Assembly (NCBI RefSeq): GCF_026262505.1
Contig: NC_067204.1
Coordinates: 22,227,300 to 22,291,299 of the forward strand
DNA length: 64,000 nucleotides
Direction: 5' to 3'
Source: Trichomonas vaginalis G3
Lineage: Eukaryota > Parabasalia > Trichomonadida > Trichomonadidae
In this document: in pieces, positions 42,036 to 51,852 of the stretch
Numbering within the stretch: position 1 is the stretch's first letter
How the letters are laid out: every line of letters starts with the position of its first letter
Translations under genes and position numbers: made by a program
Notes under the pieces: generated by a model
What the model was told of the DNA's origin: nothing
Seen by the model: the letters and a program-made list of their open reading frames with translations, nothing else
The model's database searches: none

Positions 42036-43572
42036 ATGGATAACACAGATTTAAAAATTTTAATTGATGATTTAGTATTTAATCAAAATTTTCTTGATTA
42101 TTATGATTTAAAAGCATATCTCCAAAAATATAATAAAAATATAACGGGTGATGATATGGATTATTATTATTATTCGTATTATAAAAATGAAATTTTGAAA
42201 TATCATGATAAAATAATTTCTAAAATTAAAGACAAAATTAAAAATAATGAATATACAAAGGGAAAAACTAAATCACAGCTTAAACAGTTGAAAGATTTCA
42301 AAAATAAAGTATTAACAGAAGAAGATATTGATGAATTATATAAATTATATAATCCCGAGCCGCAAAAGCCAAAGGAACAAAAACAAAAGGTGCAAAACGC
42401 CCAGGTCCTTCAGACCATAAATGATGCACAAGCTTTAATTTATGATTCATTAGTTAAACCATATTCAGCCCGACTTTTAAATGAAGATCAACTTTTGGAA
42501 TTCATCCTTCAACATAAACTCGAAGCGGGAAAGTATATCAAACCTTTATATACAACATATTTAAAACAAATGAATAGAATACATCCAGAATTAATGAAAG
42601 GAGGAATGAAATCCAAAACTTCATCATCCAAAATCAAAGCAGATAAAATTAAACCACTTACAACACCAAAACCTCCAACGACAGTAGTACCTCCTCCTTC
42701 AGTTAATCCTCATCATTCACTTTATTATATCCATTTCAAACATTTAAGAAGCAAAAAGATTTTAAAAAGGATTTCAAGATATTAAATAAACCAATTGACC
42801 CAAAAATTCAACCGTTAAAGGAAAATTTAGTCGCCCTTCATTTGCACTATATCCATATTCATACGAAATTGATCATCTGGAATATTCAAAAGGAAACGTT
42901 ACTTATTTATTTGCCATTAACATTAACACCAGATATTTATATTGCATTCCGGTGAAAGGGAAAACAGAACAGGAAACAAGAAGAGCTATACAATACTTAC
43001 TAGATCATGAAAGAGTAGATAATATAAGGGGTGATGGTGATAAAGGATTTCAGGCAGCTATGGCTCATTATTTCCCACAAATTAATTTTTACTTTTCATC
43101 CTCTCCATATACGTTTCATAATAAAATAGTTGATGTGGTAATGAGAACTCTTAGAGATGCGTTAGGGGTTAACGGTCAGATATACTGGGATGGAAAACAT
43201 GACTCCATCATACAGCAGTTAGTATATTATTACAATAATACATGGCATAGAACTATAAACATGAAACCGGTGGAAATGAAAAATGATATTTCAAAAGAAT
43301 GGGAATATATTAGAAAACAAATGGAAAAGTTAAATGATGTTAAACGTGAACAAATTAATTCGGGGCTCATGAATTTTAAACAAGGAAATAAAGTTTTAAT
43401 TCATCTCGATTATGGAAAAACTGATAAATCAATGACAAAAAGAAGACGAAGATTTGACACAATAGCTGAATTTGTTAGATATATTAACGGCAATGCATTA
43501 GTTGAAGTTGACAATAAATTAATAGAAATTCCGATTTATTTTATTACTCCATTATATTTAAATAATATTTAA
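42036..43572 (+). pseudogene. Retroviral-type integrase region (Maverick 2)
   Basis: The second half carries the integrase core (DHLEYSKGNVTYLFAININT, NIRGDGDKGFQAAM, NKIVDVVMRTLRDAL) and the YNNTWHRTINMKPVEM block that ends such cores. A basic SH3-like tail follows (QGNKVLIHLDYGK, KRRRRFDTIAEFV). The first half (from MDNTDLKILIDDL) is Lys-rich and helical, with a Pro/Thr linker (PKPPTTVVPPP), and may be the N-terminal region of the same gene. About one or two breaks. It would have catalysed insertion at the CACCTT target. Confidence 0.75.
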
Positions 43573-43592
43573 TTTTTTTATTTCGTAAGAAA

Positions 43593-43856
43593 ATGAGTGA
43601 CAACAAAGCAGTCAAGAGTCCAGACAATGAATATAAAAAGAAACTAAACAGAATTAAATCAAAAATATGCTATTACAAAAAGAAGTTGCAATGTGGTGGG
43701 GTTGAAAATGATAAAGAAATAATCGAAAAATTAGAAACTTATCGTTCAATCATTAAACTGAGTGAAGCAAAAATAAAAGAATTTAATAGAATAAATAAAT
43801 TGATTGGAAGAGATGAATTTAATAAAGATGAATTTTTAAACTCTATCCAAATTTAA
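43593..43856 (+). CDS. Small coiled-coil protein (Maverick 2)
   Basis: 87 residues starting MSDNKAVKSPDNEYKKKL. It is Lys/Ile-rich and helical (KKLNRIKSKICYYKKKLQ, IIEKLETYRSIIKLSEAK). The start follows a TTTTTTTATTTCGTAAGAAA leader also found inside the terminal repeat (37275 on). The end overlaps the convergent 43853 gene by four bases. Function unknown. Confidence 0.5.
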   Translation: MSDNKAVKSPDNEYKKKLNRIKSKICYYKKKLQCGGVENDKEIIEKLETYRSIIKLSEAKIKEFNRINKLIGRDEFNKDEFLNSIQI

Positions 43857-44017
43857 TTTTTATTCCTCTTCGACAACATCTCTCTTTCCATCATTACTGC
43901 ATAACCACATTTTCTCAATTTTAGTGGTTTGTTATTTTTAACATGTTCTTGCATCATTTTTATCATTTCCTCCCTTGTTATGATTCGTGGTAAATTTTGA
44001 GCTTGTGGGGTATTCAT
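43853..44017 (-). CDS. Very small basic protein, 53 aa (Maverick 2)
   Basis: An ATG at 44017 opens a 53-codon frame (MNTPQAQNLPRIITREEMIK ... KLRKCGYAVMMEREML ... KRNKN) ending in TAA at 43853. Short, but with coding-like composition and an AT-rich leader (AAATTTTTATTTTTATCATAA). It fits between the coiled-coil gene and the repeats. No family is recognised. Confidence 0.4.
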   Translation of the reverse strand: MNTPQAQNLPRIITREEMIKMMQEHVKNNKPLKLRKCGYAVMMEREMLSKRNKN

Positions 44018-44061
44018 TTATGATAAAAATAAAAATTTAAATTATGCCGTTCTAAAGTTTG

Positions 44062-44357
44062 AGACAACATGACATTTTGACAACAACATAGGAGGAAGGT
44101 AGTTATGACTTATTTTTGAATAACCGAAGGTGCTACCATGTTACCATGTGCTACCAGGTCATTTAACTTCTTTTAAAAATGATGACAACATGACATTTTG
44201 ACAACATGACATTTTGACAACAACATAGGAGGAAGGTAGTTATGACTTATTTTTGAATAACCGAAGGTGCTACCATGTTACCATGTGCTACCAGGTCATT
44301 TAACTTCTATGAAAAAATGTGACAACATGACATTTTGACAACAACATAGGAAATATG
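44062..44357 (+). repeat. Tandem repeat upstream of the helicase gene
   Basis: Two full units and one partial unit of about 120 bp. Each has GACAACATGACATTTTGACA, CATAGGAGGAAGG, then GGTGCTACCATGTTACCATG, TGCTACCAGGTCATTTAAC. Within a unit, ACCATG repeats and the GGTGCTACC...GGTAGCACC relation makes short inverted repeats. The inverted partner is at 46781-46885. Confidence 0.88.
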
Positions 44358-44359
44358 AT

Positions 44360-44416
44360 GCAGTCCAAAAATAAAGTTAGTTTTAAAATTGTTTTTATTT
44401 TTTTATTCCTATATAA
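44360..44416 (+). promoter_or_regulatory. Shared Maverick promoter upstream of helicase
   Basis: AAAAATAAAGTTAGTTTTAA, then TTTTTATTTTTTTATTCC, TATATAA, ATG. The AAATAAAGTTAGTTTT block is the same as that before the KilA-N and 313-aa genes of Maverick 1. Confidence 0.55.
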
Positions 44417-46741
44417 ATGACAGCAACAAACAACAGCAACAACTATATCGTTTCTGATGAAAATATCATTGATTCATTAGCTGAGGAATTAGTTGTGGCA
44501 GAAACTAAAACCCTCAACGAAAGAATTGGTGAAAACAAGATTGATTTACATAACTACCTCAAACACGATGGAGGAAGAGGAAGGAAAACTGGTATGGCTT
44601 TATTAGTAAATAAAATTTCAAATTTAACGATTATAGATGTTGATATCAATAAATCATACAATGATGAACTTAAAGAAACAGTTAGAAAAGACATTTTATC
44701 AAAACTTTCGGATAAAGATGTTATCGTTAAAACCGCTTCAGGAGGTCTTCACATTTATTGCAACACTAATTTCTTCTATTCAACCTCGAACAGAATGATT
44801 AAATGTTATTCCTGCAATGATTATGATATTGATATAATGACTTCAATGGATGATTCAAAGCGTTCTTTAGTAGTTATGGCTGATTCAAGAGTTCGCAAGA
44901 ATGCAACAGAACCAATCAATACATACTCATTCATTCGTGGAAGTTATGATTCAACATTAACCAGAACAGTGAATGATATATTAAATGATTTGAATATTAA
45001 GGTAAGAGTTGAACAGAAGAACGAAGAAATAAAGACTATCATGAATGAAAACAAAGATGTAAACATTGACGATAAACTTGCCCAGAGCATAGTTGATGGC
45101 ATCTGTGATTTTGAAGTACATAATGACGGTGGAAACATGAATTTAGAAAAAGAAGTTACATTATTCACACTGTTTCAAGCTATTAATTCGTTACCTAATC
45201 ATTTAATTAATGAAGCATACGATAACGTTTATAACTTCTGCAATTTAACTGAAAATGCAAAAAGTAATTTTGAAAAAGCACGTAATAGATATGCACATTT
45301 AATGACTTCTCCATTTGTTTTGGTGAAGATTCTAAAACTATATCAAAAGGAATATTATGATGAATATGTTTTACCTTTATTACGTAAGCCAAAAATAACA
45401 TTTGATATCAAACTTGATGACTCGTTTTTGATAACAGATATTAGACGCAAGGCTGAAAATCATCAGTATAAAAACAGTTCTGAAGTAATTGAGGATTTAT
45501 CACGTGTAATCCGTTTTGTAGATTGTGGAAATAAATATTTCATTCAAAAAGATTACAACATACACGATAAAATGAATCAAATATCATTCGTTCTTCAATC
45601 AAACATGAAAGAGTCACTCAAAATGATTAAATTATTTAAAGAAGAAGGTAAAACAATAACAGCATGGGATGTACTACTAAATCAATTATCCTCATTAACC
45701 GTTAAGGGTGTTTGCTTTAAATCTGATTCCCCCGATGTTTTCTCAACGTTTCATGGTTATAAATACAACATTCTTGAAAAGCCTGATTACTCAAAAATTG
45801 AGATGTTTATGAATTTCATTAAAGAAACCATTTGTGATAATAACGATGAAGTGTATAAATACCTTCTCGGCTGGATTGCATCAATGATTCAACATCCTGG
45901 AATCAAGAATGAAACAGCAATTATTTTGAAAGGACTTCAGGGAACAGGTAAAAACAGATTTACTGACATTATTTCTGAACTTCTCGCTGGTTATTCATGC
46001 AAAAACATTACCGAAATAAGTGAGCTAACGGGTAATTTCAACTCAGTTGTTGAAAATAAAATGTTTCTTGTACTTAATGAACTCAAGAATGTTGGTGAAG
46101 ACAGACTCGCAAACTTCAACGCTTTGAAATCAATTATTACGGATAATGAGATTAGAATTAATGAAAAGAATCAACCCAGAAGAACAGCACAGAACGTTGC
46201 AAACTTCATTTTCGTAACTAATAACGTCTACCCTGTCAAAATTGAAGTTGGAGACAGAAGATACGTAGTTTTAAGGGTTAATGGTAAATTCAAGGGTCAA
46301 TTTGATTACTTCAAGAATTTGATGGATTCATGCACAAAGGAATTTTATGATAATTTACTGACGTATTTTATCAATTACGACCTTTCATCATTTAATGTAC
46401 GAATCATACCGATGACTGAAGCCAAACAAGATTTAATAGAATTATCATCAAATCCTTTAGATGTATGGATAAATACACATTATGATGAATTGTGTGCGGG
46501 TATGACGTGTAAAAATGCTCTATTCTGCAAACCATCAGACATGAAAGACAAAAACTTTCAAATGAGCATTAAGGATAAATGTGATAGGAAACATAGAAGA
46601 ATAGACGGTAAACAAACATGGTGTTATGTTTTGAAAGAAGAAATGAAAGGATTATATAAACAGGTTGAACCAAACGATAATGAGGATTCATTTACTGACG
46701 ATGAAATACCTGTAAATGAGCCGCTAAGCGGCGAGACCTGA
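44417..46741 (+). CDS. PrimPol plus SF3 helicase (D5-like) replication protein
   Basis: 774 residues, looks whole. The N-terminal 200 residues form an archaeo-eukaryotic primase (PrimPol) with the acidic pair in TIIDVDINKSY and the TASGGLHIYC block. C-terminal to it is a superfamily 3 helicase: Walker A LKGLQGTGKNRFTD (about residue 507), Walker B KMFLVLNELKN, motif C NFIFVTNN and an arginine region (EVGDRRYVVLR). Such proteins prime and unwind DNA in NCLDVs, virophages and Polinton-like viruses. Typical Mavericks rely on protein-primed PolB without a helicase, so the presence of both in one element is notable. The gene is bracketed by inverted repeats (44062-44357 and 46781-46885). Its last codons lie in a double-hairpin element (EPLSGET). 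Confidence 0.88.
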   Translation: MTATNNSNNYIVSDENIIDSLAEELVVAETKTLNERIGENKIDLHNYLKHDGGRGRKTGMALLVNKISNLTIIDVDINKSYNDELKETVRKDILSKLSDKDVIVKTASGGLHIYCNTNFFYSTSNRMIKCYSCNDYDIDIMTSMDDSKRSLVVMADSRVRKNATEPINTYSFIRGSYDSTLTRTVNDILNDLNIKVRVEQKNEEIKTIMNENKDVNIDDKLAQSIVDGICDFEVHNDGGNMNLEKEVTLFTLFQAINSLPNHLINEAYDNVYNFCNLTENAKSNFEKARNRYAHLMTSPFVLVKILKLYQKEYYDEYVLPLLRKPKITFDIKLDDSFLITDIRRKAENHQYKNSSEVIEDLSRVIRFVDCGNKYFIQKDYNIHDKMNQISFVLQSNMKESLKMIKLFKEEGKTITAWDVLLNQLSSLTVKGVCFKSDSPDVFSTFHGYKYNILEKPDYSKIEMFMNFIKETICDNNDEVYKYLLGWIASMIQHPGIKNETAIILKGLQGTGKNRFTDIISELLAGYSCKNITEISELTGNFNSVVENKMFLVLNELKNVGEDRLANFNALKSIITDNEIRINEKNQPRRTAQNVANFIFVTNNVYPVKIEVGDRRYVVLRVNGKFKGQFDYFKNLMDSCTKEFYDNLLTYFINYDLSSFNVRIIPMTEAKQDLIELSSNPLDVWINTHYDELCAGMTCKNALFCKPSDMKDKNFQMSIKDKCDRKHRRIDGKQTWCYVLKEEMKGLYKQVEPNDNEDSFTDDEIPVNEPLSGET

Positions 46742-46747
46742 AGGTCT
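46720..46747. repeat. Double-hairpin element at helicase stop
   Basis: GCCGC-TAA-GCGGC (46720-46732), then AGACC-TGAA-GGTCT (46734-46747). The loop of the second hairpin supplies the TGA stop of the helicase frame. Confidence 0.82.
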
Positions 46748-46780
46748 AGCTTTATAAAGTATGATTTGAATTTATTTTTG

Positions 46781-46885
46781 CCTTCCTCCTATGTTGTTGT
46801 CAAAATGTCATGTTGTCATCATTTTTAAAAGAAGTTAAATGACCTGGTAGCACATGGTAACATGGTAGCACCTTCGGTTATTCAA
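46781..46885 (-). repeat. Inverted copy of the 44062-44357 repeat unit
   Basis: Reverse complement of one upstream unit: CCTTCCTCCTATGTTGTTGT, CAAAATGTCATGTTGTC, GACCTGGTAGCACATGGTAA, CATGGTAGCACCTTCGG. The helicase gene lies exactly between the two. Confidence 0.88.
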
Positions 46886-46958
46886 TAATTAATTATTTTT
46901 GAATAACTGGGAAATAAATTTACGTCAAATATGCAATTTATAAAATCTTATGTCGACA

Positions 46959-47032
46959 GGCTACGTAGCACAGTGGTCTAAGGTGGTGTTATGGAGGGGT
47001 TAGGGTCTGTGGTTCGAACCGCGACGGCGCCG
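46959..47032 (+). tRNA. tRNA-like sequence, probably a pseudogene or Pol III element
   Basis: An A box (TAGCACAGTGGTC) and a B box (GGTTCGAACC) are at tRNA spacing, and total length is 73-74 nt. The acceptor arms GGCTACG and CGGCGCC pair at five of seven positions, and the D stem gives three pairs. The T arm pairs only with a six-base loop, and no good anticodon stem can be drawn, so no amino acid is assigned. T-rich sequence (TATTTTCTTATTTTC) follows, as after Pol III genes. It lies inside Maverick 2 between helicase and fibre genes. Confidence 0.4.
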
Positions 47033-47097
47033 TATTTTCTTATTTTCTTTGTTTGTCTTGTTTGTCGTGAATAAAAAGTGTCATAAAAATGCTCTAT

Positions 47098-47171
47098 CTT
47101 CCACGGGAATAAATAAAAAATTTACTTTATTTCTTCTTTATTTCTTCTTTATTTCTTTGTTCCCGTGGAAG
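47098..47171. repeat. Inverted repeat around TTTATTTCTTC triplication
   Basis: CTTCCACGGGAA (47098-47109) and TTCCCGTGGAAG (47160-47171) are perfect 12-bp arms. Between them lie AATAAATAAA and three TTTATTTCTT(C) units that can extend the stem. It lies between the tRNA-like element and the fibre gene end. The role is unknown; terminator or cruciform are possible. Confidence 0.7.
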
Positions 47172-47319
47172 AAGGGTTTTGCTGTTTTTCTCAGCCGAAA
47201 TCAATGATTTTTTCATTTTTGGAATCCTTAGCGAATGAGGAATCTTTTCTCTCGTGGAAGCTTTGAACAAAAATATATTTAGTTCATTCGGTAAGCCCAG
47301 ACCTTTGGGTCAAGCACAT

Positions 47320-48551
47320 TCATTGAACTCTATACCATGTGAATACAGTCATAAATGGCGGCATGTAATCTTTACTTTGTCCCGTTGTTTGTGTATATCC
47401 TGAAACGCGATGTGTATGGTTTCCTCCTTCCTCAGTGTTACTCCAGTAACAATCTATAGCAAACTTAACGTTGTCTTTAACATCATATCCTTTACCTTTT
47501 ATCATTGCTGACCAATCCCAATATCTATGCTTATGCCAACCCGCTTGAGATGTACTTAAATCTATGTAGTGACTATGTGCAGGTAAATTTTCACCTGAAA
47601 TCGTTTTACTTCCTCCTGTTTCCTTTGAAGAGTTTGCACAATACAAAAACCTGTCAACTATTTGTTCCCACGTACCGAAACCCAGAACTGTTGCTGGATT
47701 TGTTGAATTCATTGACGTATAAATAGAGCCTATAGGATATAATGTTTGAAGTATTTCTGTCTTTAATGTTTGAAGCTCTTTTTGTCTGCTTTCTTGTCAT
47801 ATAAATCTTGAGCAGTGAATTTAATATTATGTTCATCCTTCATGACATAAACATCTTTACATCTAATGTTTCTCATCGTCGTTATGTCGTCATCCGATGT
47901 TAAACCTTGTGGAAAGTTAGGAGGTTTACAATATAATGCATCCCCACCAGTTTCTTCAACCGTTCCTTCAATACTTTCTATAGCAACAGTTGTAAAACTT
48001 GTATGTGTATGAGTCTTATTTGCTTTCTTCTCTAACTCATCGTTAACATAAGTTTTATCTGCTTTAAGGTCTAAACATTCTGAAACCCATCCTGTATCAG
48101 CTTTAGTTTTAAGAATCTTCGATGTCCGTTCATGGTACCAGTCAACCCTTTCTATAATTTCTTTATCTTTTTCATCCACATATTCCTTATCTGCTTTCTT
48201 CATTATGCCATTTAGGAAACCTTTTATGAATTCCTCATTTAAATTAAATCTTCCAATCTTCAAAACTTTAGGAAATGCATTTAATGCGTAATATCTTTGT
48301 TCTTCTGGTGGAATTGATGTTATATCATCCGTTATACCTTTAATTTTTGAATTCATAAATAAAATTTCTTTTATATTTGATATCACTGCACCACCTTTGC
48401 AAACGAATTCGAAATGGTCATTTTTCAATACTATCTCCAAATCTCCATATTTCAACATTTGCGTTTGTTCTGCCGTCTTTGAATTATATGCATATATGGC
48501 GTATGTAATGGTCTGTGCCTTAAGTTGTTGTGGTTGCTGTTGTTTAATCAT
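47320..48551 (-). pseudogene. Phage-tail-fibre-like gene (Maverick 2), broken
   Basis: The shaft has KADKEYVDEKDK, LDLKADKTYVND and KKANKTHTHTSFTTV repeats, and an FTAQDLYDKKADK linker shared nearly word for word with Maverick 1. The tip is the collar domain (MNSTNPATVLGFGTWEQIVD, SGENLPAHSHYID, KDYMPPFMTVFTWYRVQ). The gene is shorter than its Maverick 1 homologue (14255-17225). Tip sequences diverge in the middle, as expected for receptor-binding parts. About one break. Confidence 0.75.
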
Positions 48552-48575
48552 TTATTATGATTTAAAAATAAATAT

Positions 48576-48911
48576 TTAATCCGTTATCTCATCACCTATT
48601 TTTTCTATTTGAAATTGCCATAATATTTCATTCATGAATTCTAAATCACAATCAAATAGGTCGGTTACTCTAAATTTAATATTTGATAAATCTTTTGAAT
48701 GAAGAATAAATGAATTCCCGGATAATTGAAACGGATATGATAAAGAAAATATGTTTAAGTTGATGGATAAAATGTTTTGTATTGATGGGTAAGAGTTAGG
48801 GTCTAATGTTTGATGTGAAAATCTCATTGGGGTATTAACTTTATCACATTTGATTAAAATGAAATTGGAACCAGTGTCAGAATACAAAAACATCCCCAAC
48901 ATCTTTTTCAA
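48576..48911 (-). pseudogene. Penton-like minor capsid C-terminal part (Maverick 2)
   Basis: 111 codons. SKDLSNIKFRVTDLFDCDLE and the surrounding beta-rich text match in pattern the end of the Maverick 1 gene at 17243-18027 (HNLKDMQFRLVDFQGEPVEL). The N-terminal portion of the gene is not recognisable as an open frame, so this is a remnant of a broken gene. Confidence 0.45.
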
Positions 48912-49499
48912 AATTTAATATCCCCAACAATGAACGAAGATGAGGAGTACAAAAATTTATTTTCAGCGGAAATTTAATAAGGTTATTTATTTCATCAAGT
49001 TCAAAAAGTTTATCAGGTTTTGATTTAAAATTTTCTTCATACCATATGATAAATATTCATTTAAATAACTTAAAATCATGTTAATATTCCCATTTCGTTA
49101 TCACATTATTTATATACATATCATATGTTTTTTCAAGTCATCTTTAATAAATGATATATAATCTGAAGGTCTAAAAGAATGGGATTAAATTTACCACTCA
49201 CAAACGAGAGTAACATTATAAATTCCACTAACTGTTAAATTTAATTCACAGTTATTATTCGAAATAATATTGATAATGACATTTTTTATTACGATTAAAA
49301 ATATGGTAAAGCGTTATTTTCCAGTGATAAATAAAACTAGAATAAGATTACCTCAAGAATTCATAAATTCAACGATAAGAAATTCATTCATGTTATAAAT
49401 TTTAGTGTTTTCAGAAAATATGAGTCAATGTCATATCATCATCGGGTTATATTTCACTTCATTCAAATTTAGTTCAATCAAACCCATATAATGACCATT
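48912..49499. other. Decayed stretch of Maverick 2
   Basis: No open frame of note and many stops. By position it should hold the front of the penton-like gene on one strand and the front of the 49500 frame on the other. Nothing else is seen. Confidence 0.4.
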
Positions 49500-49780
49500 T
49501 CATAAGATTTTCAGATGGTATTAAAAATGTAATTGATAGATTAAAATATGAACAGATTGACAATATCGAATTTTTGGAATTTTGGTTTAAATATCCTGAT
49601 GGAAAAAAGATTGAAGTTAAAGATAAAGCTGATACTATAACAAAAACAATTACAATGACCGATCCAGATAGTGGGGAACAAAAAGAAATAAAACAAACGA
49701 TAGAAACTGGTGAAAGGTCAATTATTATTGATTATGATTCAAAGGATTATTATTCAATAATGTTAATGCTTGAATATTAA
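49500..49780 (+). pseudogene. Remnant of a structural-type gene
   Basis: About 90 codons open (FIRFSDGIKNVIDRLKYEQ, FLEFWFKYPDGKKIEVKD, TGERSIIIDYDSKDYYS) with no clear start. It is beta-rich, like the minor virion genes. It overlaps the end of the convergent 49725-50471 gene. Its identity is uncertain. Confidence 0.35.
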
Positions 49781-50471
49781 ATGGCCTTAACAAAGAATTT
49801 TTCAAGTGATATTTATATTCATCAACTATTTTTATTATAATATCATTATAAGTTAAATGAAGTTCAGTTGTTGTTCCGTTCTTTGATATCTTAATTGTGC
49901 TAATATCCTTTATAGGATTTATTTTTGCAACTGTTCCGCAGCATGAAACTTCATCATCTATGAAAAATTGAATCTTCACGTCTGAATCCTGAACATCACA
50001 AAGAATGGCGATAATGTGAATTAATGATTCATAAGGTAAAATAATTAAACCGGATTGGTCAATTAAATTTATTATTGAATCATAATTATCAGTTATTATA
50101 TCACGGTAAATTTTCATTAATTCAGAATTAATGTCTATTTTATATGGCGCATTGCGACTGTAATCGTGGATTCCTGGGTTCTCGATGTTTGATGAAAGAG
50201 GTGGGGGGTATGTTGGATAAGTGGGAATTTCAACGGGTTCTTTACCGGGTTCAGATAAAATGATTGGGTCTTCATCTTCTTTATTTTCCTCCTCATTCTT
50301 TGGTAAGTCACGAGTTAATAAATTTGGTTGAGTTGCTGACTTTGTTAATTCAGGGCTAACATTAACTTTAACATTTTGAATAATTCGTGATTTATCATCA
50401 TTTACGTTATAACCAACCGTAATCTCTGCTTTTGCGTTAGTGTTCTTTTGACTTGTGAAACGTCTTCTCAT
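49725..50471 (-). CDS. Conserved Maverick protein with CCG motif (Maverick 2)
   Basis: 248 residues, looks whole. The N-terminal part is low-complexity and acidic, with a proline patch (IPTYPTYPPPLSS). A helical region (LMKIYRDIITDNYDSIINL) and a C-terminal domain with DDEVSCCGTVAK follow. The same order is in the broken Maverick 1 gene at 18284-18895, so this is a shared gene of unknown function in otherwise divergent elements. It starts after TTTTTTATTCAATTATAA. Confidence 0.55.
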   Translation of the reverse strand: MRRRFTSQKNTNAKAEITVGYNVNDDKSRIIQNVKVNVSPELTKSATQPNLLTRDLPKNEEENKEDEDPIILSEPGKEPVEIPTYPTYPPPLSSNIENPGIHDYSRNAPYKIDINSELMKIYRDIITDNYDSIINLIDQSGLIILPYESLIHIIAILCDVQDSDVKIQFFIDDEVSCCGTVAKINPIKDISTIKISKNGTTTELHLTYNDIIIKIVDEYKYHLKNSLLRPFNIQALTLLNNNPLNHNQ

Positions 50472-50553
50472 TTATAATTGAATAAAAAAGAAAAATATAT
50501 TTAAAGTTTTATTTAGTTGTTACGGTAATATCCCAAGGTTCATCATTGTTTGC

Positions 50554-51454
50554 TTATACTTTCTTTGTAACTGCACCAATTATGTTATTGATATTGCTTT
50601 GAGTTTCTTCCAGTCTTATTTTATCATTTACAATATCTTTAATCATTTCATTACATGCATTCTTAAAACCATCTGATTTTTCTAATTTACGTCTATCACT
50701 TTCTTTAATTAAATCAAAGTTATAACCTTGTTGAGAATAAAGTGGTTTCTTTATCAATTCCTTGAACGCTTCTGAAAGTGAAGATGAAGAAATTCTTGCC
50801 ACTTGAAATTGGTTTAAATTCTGCTTTCATTGCTTCTTTCTGTTCATTGAACACTGGATCGAATAAAGCAACTTTAAAGAATTTCTTAGCTGGAATTTCA
50901 GGTCTCAAATTTGCATATTGATCATCAAACTGATTAACATATCGTGGTAATCCATCCGGTCCCTCTTCAATAGCGTTTAATTCTTCATTGAAATAAGAAT
51001 ATGGATTATAACGGTATGAATTAATTGAACCATGTTCACCTTCTCCAATGTATTGTTTAATAGCTTTTCCATTTTCATCAAATTGCATAGGATAACGTTC
51101 ATTATATGCTTTACGTTTAGGATAATCAGATACAGTTAATTTATAACCATTTATGACTTTAATATTACCTTGACCATCAGTAACGAAAACTTCATTTATA
51201 CCATCAGGTTTTCCATTTGGACCTGTAATGTCTGCTTCGTGTGCTTCCCAATTTGGACCATGACGTTTGGCATATGCTTGAGCTTCTGGTAATGTTAAAA
51301 CGTTTCTCATTTGTTTAACATCCTTTTGAAGACCGGCAACAATATGAACTAATTCTTTCATTCCGTCTGGAACTTTCATAGTTCTATTATATGCACCCCT
51401 TTTGTTTGTCCCTTGTTTTAATGGAACCTGTAGAAGATTTGCTATTTCTGTCAT
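50554..51454 (-). pseudogene. Unknown virion-region protein (Maverick 2), broken
   Basis: Starts [20 protein letters not shown]. The middle has long stretches rich in Asn, Gly and Tyr ([51 protein letters not shown]). The C-terminal part is helical and charged. A shortened relative is at 18921-19321 in Maverick 1. It lies directly after the packaging ATPase, so a virion assembly role is plausible. About one break. Confidence 0.45.
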
Positions 51455-51852
51455 GTTTAATTATAAATAAAAAATAAAAATTAATTATAAAAAGTTAATC
51501 AAATTTAACACTTCCTTTATTTAAATCAACTATTATTTTTCCATGTTCACCTAATTGCTGATATTGTGTGTAAAGTTCATTAATGCTCATTGGTAAATTC
51601 ACTTGATAAAGCATAACGTTCAACTGTTGACGACTAAACCCACTGAAAATGAAAAGTGTTGATAGATTTGATTTAATGTTTGTGCTTAATGCTTTGAAGT
51701 ATTGAACAGCCATGAAGAATGAACACTGAATGTGTCGACATTGAGTTAATAACTGATTAAAATATGATTTCTCATTTGTTATTAGTTTTGATTTCACTGC
51801 ATCATCTAGAAAAATGAGTGAATGCAAAAATTCTCTATCAAAATTTGAAATA

